From NCBI RefSeq assembly GCF_050003625.1, contig NC_134398.1, positions 64,674,891 through 64,738,890 on the forward strand: a stretch of 64,000 bases of DNA, written 5' to 3'. The position numbers and the translations under genes are program-made. Source of the DNA: Haematobia irritans (Eukaryota; Arthropoda; Insecta; Diptera; Muscidae). Shown here piece by piece: positions 34,441 through 46,847 of this stretch; positions within the stretch are counted from its first letter, which is position 1; each line of letters begins with the position of its first letter. The notes below the pieces were generated by a model that saw nothing but the letters and a program-made list of their open reading frames with translations, was not told the DNA's origin and did no database searches.

Positions 34441-36124
34441 ATTATCGACCGGCAAGTTAAAAACTGAACCTTGACAAATGCTAAAATTTGCACTCAATTC
34501 TTCTTCGGTGAATTGAAAAATGTCACCCAACTGATTTATTTTTGTACTGCATTTGCCTCTAATAGAAAATTCACTTTACTATCCATGAATCAGTTAAGTG
34601 TCAATAGAAATTAATAATAAAAATAAAAACCTAAAGATACTTTTGAATTTATTTTTCAATGAATGCTGTAACTGCAGTGTCAAATGTGTTGATGTTTGTG
34701 ATCAGTCTCGGTTCGAACAATGTAAAGAAAAGGAATTTTAAATTCATATGACATTTTTCTGAGAGTTAATTGAAATCATAATAAATTTTTATTGAAAAGA
34801 CAATCAAATCTCAATAGAGATCAAGGTAAATTGGCCGACTGGAAAAATTCTTGGTTAAATTTTGGATTTATTCTAAATCGTAGCCCAATGGATGGTAGTC
34901 ACGATATTCAATAGCAATTAAGTGAATGGTCAATAAACACTCACAGAATGAGGAATAAATCTGCGAACAGTGATTGAGTCCATTACTATACAATATTCTT
35001 TAAATCTTTTGAATCGCATTTACTGCAATCTTCATAAAAATGCAAACTGAAGTGAGTTAAATGTTAGCTGTTTTTTAAACAACAATAAATTAAATTAATT
35101 TTTTTCTATTGCATCATCAACGGCAATTGATGTGTTGCACAACTAAAAGCGACAATCATGACATGAGGAGAATTGAATTCCAACACTACCCTTGTCCACG
35201 GTAGGATATGTAAGTCATCTGAATGATCAGGAAGACATTAAACATTTCAGATGATATGACATGCAATTCAAATGTGCACCTGGTACATCTTGAACTAAAG
35301 CCATAAAAGAATGTGAGGCAAATTTGCTTTTTTTCTGGTGAAAATGTTTTGGGTTGTTATAGCATTTATATGGCTTTGAAAAAAAAAAAACAAAACTAAA
35401 TTAATAGAGTATTAGTCTTTGAAAGACATATACGGACAAATGCATGTTGAAAATCATAAGGTGTTAACGATAAAAAAAAAACGCTATAGACAATGAGTGA
35501 CAATGCTCATAACTTTGCTATATAGTTCCACTTTGGGAATTATTTCGGGCCTAAAATTACATAACATAGCTCCTTTAGTGAACGGTTTTACTAGTCATTG
35601 GAAATCGGGGTTCCAAAATGTAAACGGCCACAAAAGGATGCCACTAAATTAGTGTGATTCATATTTGGATATAAAAGCCTAACAATCGATGTAAAGCTAA
35701 TGTTGATGTCATTATCACAGTCTAAATGTCTACTTTTCGACATCTAGAAATTTTGGAAAATTCGACTTCAGAATTTTTCTATTTCGACCATTTTTTCAAA
35801 ATTTGCAAAAGTCCATTTTCAATATTTTTACAAATTGGAAATGTTGGCTGTTTAACATTTTGGAAAAGTAGAGTTTTTAAAAATTTGTACCTACAAACTA
35901 TTTATGAGTTATGTTATCTAGAGATCAATGGGTTTATGAAAAGTCCTACATGTGGCACCGAAAACACTGAAAGAAGAGATTTGTTGCTTTTGGCCCTTAA
36001 AAAATATATTTTTGACTGACGTTACATTCGTCGGTAAATCTAATTAGATATAAACTACTTTGTAAGAAAAAGGAAGTTCGGTTGTCTAAAAATTCATTTC
36101 GGTGGGATGTATATTTTTTTTTCG
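34441..36124. other. Unassigned sequence between inverted family H copies
   Basis: No recognisable gene. The 97-codon ORF at 35726-36019 has no domain or codon pattern I can support. The 36060-36110 segment shares 'ggttgtctaaaa' and nearby bases with 11245. Confidence 0.35.
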
Positions 36125-36420
36125 AAATTTTTTTTTCTGACTCAATCATGAAATTAATTGATCCAATTAATTTTTTAATTGAAATTTGTTTAATCACAGA
36201 AATGATAGTATCAATTAAAAAATTAATTGACAGTCAATTAAAAAATTAATACATCCAAATAAAAAATTAATTGATACTATTAATTTGTGTGATTGATTTT
36301 TGTTTCAATTAAAAAATCTGTTGAATCAATTAAATTTTTAATAGAATATTTTTTAAAACTCAATTAAGATTTTAATTGGAAAAATTTTCGTGAACTTAGG
36401 AATATTCCAATAGCATAGAT
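36125..36420. mobile_element. Family H AT-rich element
   Basis: Inverted, near-complete counterpart of 34090-34440 without the tail insertion ('atgatagtatcaattaaaaa', 'attggaaaaattttcgtgaa'). Confidence 0.65.
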
Positions 36421-37084
36421 ATTAAAAATTTTTAATTGGTATACCCAAAACAAAAAAGTACTTTCCTCTCACACGAAATTTAAGACCAAGTAACATCGTT
36501 TGGAAATTCCATTTCACGATAAAAGAAAAGTTTGTTTGAAGGAATAGTAAATTATTATTGTGATAAAAGTTGACGTCTTTTGCGGGATGTAAAAACATTT
36601 TAATAACTAATTATATTTTATCTTCCCTACATCAATCTTACTTTCACGTGAATTATTAAGCTTTCAGCACATTCTCTTCTATAATGCAAAGATTGTAGAA
36701 GCAAATATCAAATTGCATTGTTTTCTTCTTAAATTTTACATTTTACCCAGGCAGAGCCACATTATCCACGGGGCTATGTAGCTCTGATACTCATAAACAT
36801 AGGAATATCGCCATAGCCAATAGCACACAAGTAACGCACACAGCCAAGCAAATCTACTTATAGACTAATGTGTAATGTACGCATAAACGCATTTAAAGAG
36901 TCTTCGTTTTTTACAAACGGTACAAACATGTCAGAAAAGACGAATTGTTCCTTAGTATAAAATAAATAAAATTCAAATTTGAAAGAAAATTGCGTCTTAA
37001 ATGTATCCTTAGTGTCATTCTTCGCTTCTTTGACTCGGAATAAATACAGCTTATGTTTCGATTAGTCCAACTTGCTGATTACCA
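36421..37084. other. Unassigned sequence with family C traces
   Basis: A tRNA-like relic 'ccacggggctatgtagct' near 36765 suggests an old family C copy. A family A-like remnant lies near 37000 ('gcttctttgactcggaat'). No gene. Confidence 0.35.
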
Positions 37085-37300
37085 AAACTACCCAGCAAAC
37101 AAAAATTTTTGCCAAAAAAAAAAAAACAATAAAAATGCTTTTTTTTTGGTCCGGATCAGTGTCAAATTGGCGCAGAAGCGATAAATTTTACATGGGCTTG
37201 TCATAGGGAGGAAGTCGTTTTATTCATCCGCTGCATTGATTTCGCATAAGTTCTTCAGATGTTAAGCTATTTCACTAACAAAAGTAAAATATTTCTTAAA
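37085..37300 (-). mobile_element. Family G fragment
   Basis: Begins TA then CCCAGCAAACAAAAATTT and contains the reverse complement of 'acatgggcttgtcatagg'-type sequence. One end only. Confidence 0.55.
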
Positions 37301-37448
37301 TTTACCGACTCCTATCTCTACTTAAAGATTTTTTGGAAATTTCTATTATTTTATTTGTCCTAATTGTGTTTTATGCACAGTAAAATTCAAAAAATTGGAA
37401 TTTAATAACCCTATTTGTATCAAGCTACATGTGTAAAGTTAAGTATCA

Positions 37449-37900
37449 CACTCAAAAAAGCGAACTCTCTATTTCACTAAAGCCAATTTAACTTTATTTT
37501 AGTTCATGCAATTATTAAGTTTGGAGAAAGTTTCCTCTACTGTAATAATTTTTTGTGTACGTTAATTAAATTAACTAAAACCGAGGAAAGAAATATACAC
37601 AAATGAAGGATAAAGATTAACTAAATTCGTCTCTTCCACAAAATAGTTCAATATTTCTTTAAATTTGTAAATTTTACTACAAATGCGTTCATCATGAACT
37701 TCGTATGTCACTAAAGACATTCTTGCAATTTTGAACTCCAATTTTTTCCTTCAAACTACAAAATTTTCTTTAACAAGTGAAAAAACTTAATTATGTCTAC
37801 TAAATTTTTTTGAATTTGTCGAAAAATATTTACTTATTTTTATGACATCGGCGTGATGCCAGCGTTTGTTATACTGTTTAGTTAAAATTTTCTAAAAATA
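37449..37900 (+). mobile_element. Family D MITE, cut off by an INE-like element
   Basis: From CACTCAAAAAAGCGAACTC to 'gttaaaattttctaaaaata'. It is collinear with 13850-14300, then abuts the INE-like element at 37900. Confidence 0.65.
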
Positions 37901-37904
37901 TTCC

Positions 37905-38770
37905 CATATAAACGGACCCCCAAATTTGGTTTGTGGAGCCTCTAACAGAAGCATATTTCATCCGATCCGGCTGAAATTTGGTATATGGTGTTGGTATATG
38001 GTCTCTAACAACCATGCAAAAATTGGTCCACATCGGTCCATAATTATATATAGCCCCCATATAAACCGATCTCCAGATTTGGCTTGCGGAGCCTCAAAGA
38101 GAAGCAAATTTCATCCGATCCGGCTGAAATGTTGGTATATGGTCTCTAACAACCATGCAAAAATTGGTCCATATCGGTCCTTAATTATATATAGCCCCCA
38201 TATAAGCCGATCCCCAGATTTGGCTTGTGGAGCCTCTAAGAGAAGCATATTTCATCCGATCCGGCTGAAATTTGGTACATGGTGTTGGTATATGGTCTAT
38301 AACAATCATGCAAAAATTGGTCCACATCGGTCCATAATTATATATAGCCCCCATATAAACCGATCCCCAGATTTGGCTTGCGGAGCCTCAAAGAGAAGCA
38401 AATTTCATCCGATACGGCAGAAATTCGGTACATGATGTTGGTATATGGTCTCTAACAACCATGCAAAAATTGGTCCACATCGTTCCATCATTATATATAG
38501 ACCCCATATAAACCGATCTCCAGATTTGGCTTGCGAATCCTCAAAGAGGAGCAAATTGCATCCGATACGGCTGAAATTTGGTACATGGTATTGGTATATG
38601 GTCTCTAACAACCGTGCCAGAATTGGTCCATATCGGTCCATAATTATATATAGCCCCCATATAAAACATTCTCCAGATTTGACCTCTGGAGCCTCTTGGA
38701 GGAGCAAAATTCATCCGATCCGGTTCAAATTAGGCACGTGGTGTTAGTATATGGTTGCTAACAACCATAC
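37905..38770 (-). repeat. 153-bp minisatellite array
   Basis: About six inverted units, one shortened near 38130. The ORF 37926-38435 runs through them because of the 51-codon period. Confidence 0.85.
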
Positions 38771-38844
38771 CAAAATTGGTCCAATCACACAAAAATTGGT
38801 CCATATCGGTTCATAATCATGGTTGCCACTAGAGCCAAAAATAA

Positions 38845-39235
38845 CCTACCAAAAGTTTATTTCTATAGAAAATTTTGTCAAAATTTTATTTCTATAGAAA
38901 ATTTTGTCATAATTTTATTTCTATAGAAAATTTTGTCAAAATTTTATTTCTATAGAAAATTTTGTTCACATTTTATTCGGTTCATAATCATGGTTGCCAC
39001 TCGAGCCAAAAATAATCTACCAAGATTTTATTTCTATAGAAAATTTTGTCAAAAGTTTATTTCTATAGAAAATTTTGTTAAAATTTTATTTCTGTAGAAA
39101 TTTTTGTCAAAATTTTCTTTCTATAGAACATTTTGTCAACATTTTTATTTCTATAGAAAATTTTGTGAAAATTTTATTTCTATAGAAAATTTTGTTAAAA
39201 TTTTATTTCTGTAGAAAATTTTGTCAAAATTCTAT
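38845..39235 (-). repeat. 29-bp minisatellite array
   Basis: About 13 units of 'tttctatagaaaattttgtc', bounded by 'catggttgccactagagcc' (38818) and containing a second 'ggttgccactcgagcc' at 38990. Confidence 0.88.
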
Positions 39236-39303
39236 GTCTACTTTGTCAAACTGAATTATATACGTATTGGATCGATCTTTTTTGATTTAATATATACCAC
39301 GTA

Positions 39304-40409
39304 CACCCTCAAAAAAAATCGCTTCTTTAACATATGTTCCAAACATATTTTGCAGGAAGCACATATATTATTGGATACTGCCGAAATATTAATATGTTTG
39401 TTTTTTGTGAACATATTTTATGTTTGGAAGCATTTTGAGCCCAAAAATATTATATGCTTGGAAGAATTTTCCCCAAAGAAGATTGTGATCATTCCCTCAC
39501 ATAATTTTCACTTCCACGAAATTTTTAGTTCTTGGCACCTTTTTCTGTAATACAAATAATGTTGAAGAAATTATTCAATTTTATAATTTTTTTTTTTAAT
39601 TTTACCTTTCGCCTGGGCGGAGAATCGAACCGAGGCCCATACAGTTTGTAAGCCAACACACTGGGCTACGTAGTAGTTATAGTCACCAGTAGACAATTAT
39701 CGCTACAAGTTACATTTATATAGCATACTTTGCAGCGCCCACGAGCCCATGCAAACATAACATTATTTAAAAGAAACATACATTTGTTGGCCACGTGGAG
39801 CAGTGGTTAGCATGTCTGCCTTGCATGCAAAGGGTCGTGGGTTCAATTCCTGCTCCGACCGAACCAATTTTTTTTGCAATTTAGACATTTATACTATATT
39901 AAATTTTTATAATGAAACTTCGAAATGTGGGTTATTAAAAATTTACAGTCCCCACATACATAAAATTCTCCTCTCAAGGCGAAAACACATGCTGTTTTTT
40001 TTTCAAATCTCTATGCTCTTGGTTCCGAATGTATATTCTCTTTACTCCGAATACTCATTCTAATATTCAAATTAAATAATATTTAGACTTAAGCATATAA
40101 AATATTTGGCCTTATCATAAAGCAGTTTTCCGAAACAACATACAACCGTTTCACAGAAATTGTAAACATATATATGTTTGCTCGAAATTTGTAAATTTAT
40201 ATATGTTTACATTCACACATATTATTTTTATGAAACATTCATACCCCAAACATAATATATTTTAACATATTAACATATGTGTCCCAAACATTTAGTGTTA
40301 GTTTAGGAACATTACATGTTGGCACTTAAATATATTGTGTTTAAAAATTGTGCCCGAAACACATTTTGTTTATATCGGAACATATGAAAAACATATTTTT
40401 CTAACAGTG
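39304..40409. mobile_element. Family C TIR element, 1106 bp
   Basis: TA at 39302-39303 and 40410-40411. The left end is CACCCTCAAAAAAAATCGC and the right end reverse-complemented is CACTGTTAGAAAAATATG. It carries both tRNA-like modules (about 39605-39670 and 39792-39866). The empty target in sister INE-like elements confirms its exact ends. Confidence 0.85.
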
Positions 40410-40596
40410 TATGGACTTACATACAATTTAGAATATGGTGTTAGGAGCTTTTAAGATACCTTGCCATCGGAAAGCGTTACCGCAACTTAAGTAATTCGAT
40501 TGTGGATGGCAGTGTTTAGATGAAGTTTCTACGCAATCCATGATGGAGGGTACAAAAGCTTCGGCCTGGCCGAACTTACGGCCGTATATACTTGTT

Positions 40597-41050
40597 TTTT
40601 TTTTTTTTTTTTTTTTAAACATATTTTAAGTACAAATGTCGTATTTGTGTGTATAGCTGTACGTTTTATTTAAATGTGTTAAGGTGGAATTAAATATCAT
40701 GCCTTAATACTTCCGTTGATTGCAGATTTTAATTTTCACTTTGAAAGCAAAAGTTCGGTTAGAGTGCCGTAAATAGTATAAATATACGCTTCCGTTAACG
40801 CACACATTATTGCATAATAACCCAGCAATAAATGCGTCGCCAAAAAAGTAGCGAAGATGTTTTTTTTGGGTCCGGAAGTGGTGGAAAATTAACGCAGAAG
40901 CGATTGATTTAACATCGGCTTGTCATAGGACGGATGTCCACTATTTCAATAGCCGTTATACTGAATTTCCATCACTCCTTAAGATGTGATCCGAATTCAG
41001 TGTTTTGGATGTGAATTAAAAAAATTGTGATATCTTGCCAAATAAATAAT
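40597..41050. other. Short unassigned stretch with a family G fragment
   Basis: A family G end 'CCCAGCAATAAATGCG' lies after TA near 40820, followed by 'acatcggcttgtcataggac'. The rest is unassigned. Confidence 0.4.
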
Positions 41051-42107
41051 TTTTATACCCTCCACCATAGGATGGGGGGTATATTAACTTTGTCATTCCG
41101 TTTGTAACACATCGAAATATTGCTTTAAGACCCCATAAAGTATATATATTCTGGGTCGTGGTGAAATTTTGAGTCGATCTAAGCATGTCCGTCCGTCCGT
41201 CTGAAATCACGCTAACTTCCGAACGAAACGACTTGAAACTTGGCACAAGTAGTTGTTATTGATGTAGGTCGAATGGTATTGCAAATGGGCCATATCGGTC
41301 CAATTTTACGTATAGCCCACATATAAACAGACCCTCAGATTTGGCTTGCGGAGCCTCAAAGAGAAGCAAATTTCATCCGATCCTGCTGAAATTTGGTCCA
41401 TGGTGTTGGTATATGGTCTCTAACAACCACGCAAAAATTGGTCCACATCGGTCCATAATTATATATAGCCCCCATATAACCCGATCCCCAGATTTTGCTT
41501 GCGGAGCCTCAAAGAGAAGCAAATTTCATCCGATCCAGTTGAAATTTGGTACATGGTGTTGGTATATGGTATCTAACAACCGTGCGAGAATTGGTCCATA
41601 TCAGTCCACAACTATATATAGCCCCCATATAAACCGTTCTCCAGATTTGAAATCGGGAGCCTCTTGGAGGAGTAAAATTCATCCGATCCGGTTCAAATTT
41701 GGAACGTGGTGTTAGTATAGTATACAATACCAAAATTGGTCCATATCGGTCTATAGTTATATAGCAGATCCCCAATCACACAAAAACTGGTCCATATCGG
41801 TTCATAATCATGGTTGCCACTCGAGGCAAAAATATCTCTACCAATTTTATTTCTATAGAAAATGTTGTCAAAATTTTATTTCTATAGAAAATTTTGTCAT
41901 TTAATATATACCACGTATGGACTTTCTTACAATTTAGAAGACAGAGTCTTCTTAGGAGGTTTTAAGATACCTTGCCATCGGCAAGCGTTATCGCAACTCA
42001 AGTAATTCGATTGTGGATGGCAGTATTTAGAAGAAATTTCTACGCAATCCATGGTGGAGGGTACATAAGTTTCGGCCTGGCCGAACTTACGGCCGTATAT
42101 ACTTGTT
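41051..42107 (-). mobile_element. INE/DINE-like element, complete but short
   Basis: Plus-strand reading runs 'ttataccctccaccatagga', the 3' module, three to four 153-bp units (41320-41770), two 29-bp units (41840-41900), the terminal module and 'ggccgtatatacttg'. It is the most compact copy with both ends. Confidence 0.8.
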
Positions 42108-42599
42108 TTAATTTGTTTATGATTTTTATTGCATTCTAACGCTTTCCTAAAACGTTTGACTTCAAATTTTTCATTTTGCATTTTTTTCCACATGTGTTCC
42201 ATTTTATTAATTTTTACTCTGTTTTTTAACCTATTTGAAACAAAAAAATCTAAAATTACCCAATACAAATATGAAGAAGGCGACTTTTAAAAAATTTAAT
42301 TAAAATAACTTCCTGTGTAGTTAAATGAATATCTTTAGGTGGACATTTTTGGAGGGGTTTTTAAAGTTGTAGAAAAACTTCCAAATTTTTTGGATGGGAA
42401 ATAATTTCACTATAGCCATGTTTAATTTTTGTTTACATCTATTATAATTTAGAAATTTTTATTTTAATATATCATTAATTTTAAATCAATATTTTCTTTT
42501 AATAATTTGTTTGTCTTTTTACGAACTTAATTGTAGTGCAGCATATAAGTTCACACTTTTTCCACTTTTAAGCCAATAAATATATAAAATAAAAATGAA
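42108..42599. other. Unassigned, includes a family G fragment
   Basis: The 42230-42400 part ('aactt cctgtgtagtt', 'ttttggaggggtttttaaag') has a diverged relative at 53345-53480. No gene. Confidence 0.35.
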
Positions 42600-43075
42600 A
42601 TGATACGATATTTTTTTATTTAGTCAAGAAATTAATTGGTTTAATTAATTTTTAATTGAAATTGCTTCAATCGCGAAAATCATAATATCAATCACAAAAT
42701 TAACTAGAAATTTAAAATTTTGTTTAGTGGCAAAACTCAATTAATTGTTTAATTGATTTATTGTATTATTATTTATTTATTCATAATTATTTGAATAAAT
42801 TTTCTTGTAATTTTATAGGAGCTTTTACTTTCCTATCAATTTTTCGATTGTTGTTATAGTTTGTGTTTTCATTTATGGGCCAATGAAGAGTATGTATATA
42901 TAGAAACAGATTTTTCCCGAAGAAATTCGATTAAATTCAAATTTTTAATTTGATATATTTTTTTATTTAATTAAATTTGTAATTGTTACAATTAATTTTT
43001 TAATGGATTACTATTTAAACTCCAATAAATATTTTAATTAGAAATAGTTTAGTTATATTTTTTTCTGTGTATTTT
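42600..43075. mobile_element. Family H AT-rich element
   Basis: 'agtcaagaaattaattgg' and related motifs, with a 'tttttttctgtgta' end at about 43075, consistent with a TA-CAC...GTG-TA boundary. Confidence 0.5.
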
Positions 43076-44479
43076 TAAATTTACATTTTAAACCGAATGT
43101 TTTTCTACAGTCCACCCTCTCTATTAACCATTATTGCTTGGTTTTCATTGATCTTTTAATTTTTGCAAAGTATTTTTTGGGTTTTCTATTGATTTTCCAT
43201 CTTTGTACCTGATTTTGTTGCTTGAACATAGTGAAGTTGCATTGACTAAATTTATAAACTTAGACTTAGTCGTTGATTTATTGATTTCAGACAAAAGATA
43301 ATGTGTGATTTTTCCCATGGTATGAATTATGTAGCCTGCAATGTCCTCAGTTCCCTACACCCGTTGCCCGAACATGGCTTCCTCAATCGTCCATACTTGC
43401 AACAGTGGCGAAAATCGACTTTATTTGACTGGCTTGTCTCGTTTGTTGTTTCAGTTGTTTTTTTTTTCGTGGCAATTGCAACAAGTTGCTGACTTTTGTT
43501 GTTGATGTGCTGGTTTTTAATGGTGGCGGTAATAACAAAAATTTATACAAAAAAAAAAAAAAAAACAATCAACAAGAAACACAGCCATGGGCAAACAAAA
43601 AAAACTATGCATTCAGAATTATGCAATACCACGCTCTTAAGTCCCTCGGCCCGCCATATTCATTGGGGGCCCTCGATGCCTTTGCCACTATTCTGTTGTT
43701 GTTTTCTGGGAGTTTTAAAAAAATTGCAAATAATAATATGTATGGTATTTTATATTTTTCTATAGTCTGGTATTTTTTATGCCCGCCAATGTCTGCCTTC
43801 TTATTTTCCCTAGTATTTTTGGCATGCCAGCCAGCCAACCATGTAGACATAGTCCGTCGTTTGGTCTAAGTCGTTTAGTGGGTAATCGTTATAAGACCTA
43901 CATATTTTTTCCTTGTAGTTCAGGGTGGTTTTTATCCGTTGGTATACAGGGTGAAGCAATTCAAACTTTTGTGATAGTTTTCCTAATTTCCCATTGATTG
44001 CGATAGAATTAGGATAATGAAAATAGTTTTGGATTGAGTTTTGGGTTTAGAAGTGGTGATCACCAAATTTTTTATTAAAATTAAAATATACTAAGTCTAA
44101 TTTTATATCATAAATTGCGTATTGGGGAGTTTTTCCTAACGCTAAATTTAACTTTTTTTATTGCAAAAAATTATTATCTTTTTTCAAAAATTTCGGACCA
44201 ACTGCACTTTACTGGTACCTCACCAAATCGCTTAAATTTCAAGTATGCTACGTTATTTGGTGTGTTGATTCCAACAAAATTTTGGCCCGGAGATACCCGG
44301 GTCCTGAAAAATAACCTCTAAAAGTTCACGTTTATGAGATATAACAACAAATTATTTTTTTTGACCCTAATTTTGTGAACATTTGTATGTATCTTACAAG
44401 TCCTTCGATTATGGCCTATACTTTTTCCTCCTGTATATCAAAGACCATCTTCTCCTCTTTTGATTTGATGTATAATTCT
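43076..44479. other. Single-copy-looking region with a GC-richer core
   Basis: 43290-43870 is less AT-rich than its surroundings and carries overlapping ORFs on both strands. One is a 63-codon frame beginning just after 'attgatttcag' (43281-43291), a splice-acceptor-like site. I recognise no protein domain. It could be host regulatory or untranslated sequence. Confidence 0.3.
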
Positions 44480-45438
44480 CCAATGACCATGCAAAAATTG
44501 GTCCACATCGGTCAATAATTATATATAGCCCCCATATAAACCGATCACCAGATTTGACCTCCGGAGCCTCTTGGAAGACCAAAATTCATCTGATTCAGTT
44601 GAAATTTGGTACGTGGTGTTAATATATGGCCTCAAACACCAGTGCAAGCATTGGTCGAAATCGGTCTTTAATTATATATAGCCCCCATATAAACCGATCC
44701 CCAGATTTGACCTCCGGAAGAGCAAAATTCAACTGATTCGGTTGAAATTTGGTACGTGATGTTAGTATATGGTATCCAACAACCATGCAGGAATTGGTCC
44801 CCAGATTTGACCTCAGGTGCCTTTTGGAGAAGCAAAATTCATCCGATATGGTTGAAATTTGGTACGTGGTGGTAGTTTATGATATTTAACAACCATGCCA
44901 AAAGTGGTCCATATCAGGCCATAATCATATATAGCCCCCATATAAACCGATCCCGAGATTTGGTTTTGGAGCCACTTGGAGGAGCAACTTTCATCCGAGT
45001 CAGTTGAAATTTGGTACATTGTGCTAGTATATGGCCTTTAACAACCATGCCTAACTAGGTCCATATCGGTCTATAGTTATATAGCCCTCAGATAAATCGA
45101 TCCCCAATCACACAAAAATTGGTCCATATCAAGTTCATAATTGTATATGGCCCCAATTAAGCGACCCCATATTTCAATTCTGGCTCCCACGTACCGTGCA
45201 AAAGTCCATACCGATTCGTAATTATTTGTAGACTTACCTATACATACCTTTTTTGTCTAATATGTACCACGTATGGACTAACTCACAATTTAGAAAACGA
45301 TGTTAAGAAGTTTTAAGATAACACAAGCCAAGTAATTCGATTGTGGATGACAGTCTTTCGTAGAAGTTTCTACGCAATCCATGGTGGAGGGTACATAAGA
45401 TTCGGCCTGGCCGAACTTACGGCCGTATATACTTGTTT
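44480..45438 (-). mobile_element. INE/DINE-like element, lacking the 3' module
   Basis: Ends 'ggcctggccgaacttacggc' and 'cgtatatacttg' at 45438. About four 153-bp units (44490-45030). No 29-bp array. It contains the uninterrupted 'tctatagttatatagccctc' used to define family F ends. Confidence 0.75.
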
Positions 45439-45705
45439 ATGTTTAAAATTCAAGCAAAGTGTTTTGCATAATTTTTTTGTTCTGTGAACAAAGCACCACA
45501 TACTTGTACTCATACTCATCATTATTACTGATCAGATGATTTTGGGTCCATAGCTCTATCTTAGGACCACTTACAATGAGCAACAAATAAATTATTTTCC
45601 CAATCGATGTTCGTTTGTCAGTTGCGTTAAAAATGTTTGTTTGGAAGAAAATGATTTAAGTTTTTTAACAAACATTGATGTCTCTTACAGGGTGTGAAAA
45701 TAACA

Positions 45706-46476
45706 CTAGTTTACACTGAAAATGTACACTTGATGACAGGTGACTTTTCTTAAGTATTTGGATCTGCTGAATTCGAAAATGAAGGGCAAATTTAAAAAAA
45801 ACCTGTTTTATAATGACTATATGCCGCCAGAAAAGTATAAGTCATTGAAAAAAATATTTCTCTTAATATTCGATATTTTAACGTAACGTATAAGACCAAC
45901 TAGAAGAAAATCGACCGAAAAATGACAAAGTTATAAGCAATTGAGTGAATAAATCCGATGCCAAATCATACAAATATGAGCCACTCACCCACACGAAAAT
46001 GCCACTCTTCCACACAAGAACGCATTTTTTTGTGTGTGTGTGGCTCATATTTGTATGATTTGACATCGGATTTATTCTCTCAATTGCTTAAAGCTTTGTC
46101 ATTTTTTGGTCGATTTTCTTCTAGTTGGTTTTATTTCTTACGTTAAAGTAGCGCCTTTACGAACATGTTTATACTTTTCTGGCGGCAAAGACTCATTGTA
46201 AAACATATATTTTTTTTTTAATTTTCCCTTTTTTCATCGATATATTGAACTTATTACAGATTACAGATTCGTCATCTCAATACCTTGCATTCAAGTACCA
46301 ACAACGATATAATCGGGCATTTCTAGCTCGAGATATGATTTGTTTAGTGAAAAAAGGGACGAAAAACTAAAAATAACGGGATATCTCAAAAAATTTTTTA
46401 ACTTTCATTTTCGAATTCAGCAAATCAAAATACATCAAATGTACACGAAAAAAATTTATTTTGTAAACTAGTGTAA
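45706..46476. mobile_element. Large foldback (palindromic) element
   Basis: About 770 bp. Outer ends ACACTAGTTTACA (left and, reverse-complemented, right), then 'gctgaattcgaaaatgaa' in both arms. The long inner arms, 45833-45995 and 46030-46187, are near-perfect inverted copies ('cgccagaaaagtata', 'tgagccac'), around a centre of about 35 bp. Two short ORFs on opposite strands (45878-46066 minus, 45958-46146 plus) encode similar peptides only because the DNA is palindromic. Confidence 0.8.
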
Positions 46477-46744
46477 TTAGTAAAGATTATTTTTTTTAAT
46501 TCTCTGCCTAATTTAATTTTCTTCCGAATCTTTTTCATTTCCCAATATTTTGTTTAGTTGTTTTACTACTTTATCCTCTTTTTTTAATTAATTATTAACT
46601 ATCCACTAGGCCCTAAATAAAGTTTCTTTACATCGGCTTGTATTTGCCCATCAATATGGTCTAGAAATAGAACTGCGTGGCTATATGCGTTGGTTGTGCA
46701 CTGAAGACTATAGCGATAGTGTCTTTGCTTACAAACTTTATGGA

Positions 46745-46838
46745 TCGTGACAAACATGTTTGATGTTTCCCGGAAAGAATATAACAGTATGCTCTTGAAA
46801 TATGTTTGATGTGATCATATTCTTTATCTGCGTGTGTG
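46745..46838. mobile_element. Family B MITE, decayed end
   Basis: 'gatcatattctttatctgcgtg' with minor changes matches the right end of family B; 'caaacatgtt' and 'tccggaaag'-like parts precede it. Confidence 0.45.
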
Positions 46839-46847
46839 CGCACGGAT

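Larger units (their letters stand above)
37900..40596 (-). mobile_element. INE/DINE-like element interrupted by a family C element
   Basis: Minus-strand order from 40596: 'aagtatatacggccgtaag' terminus, terminal module, [family C insertion 39304-40409], 29-bp array (38845-39235), 153-bp array (37905-38770). The GGAC-rich 3' module is absent. The insertion splits 'taccacgta|tggac', which is intact at 41915-41930. Confidence 0.8.

Noticed and set aside
35726..36019. 97-codon ORF
   Set aside because: AT-driven composition, no domain, and no start or splice context that supports it.
37926..38747. Repetitive ORFs in the inverted INE-like element
   Set aside because: The same 153-bp array effect in reverse orientation.
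43486..43869. 127-codon ORF with poly-lysine
   Set aside because: Runs through a poly-A tract, and ORFs on both strands overlap it. Only the region, not the protein, is worth noting.
45878..46146. Two similar 62-residue peptides as a gene pair
   Set aside because: The similarity comes from a DNA palindrome read on opposite strands.
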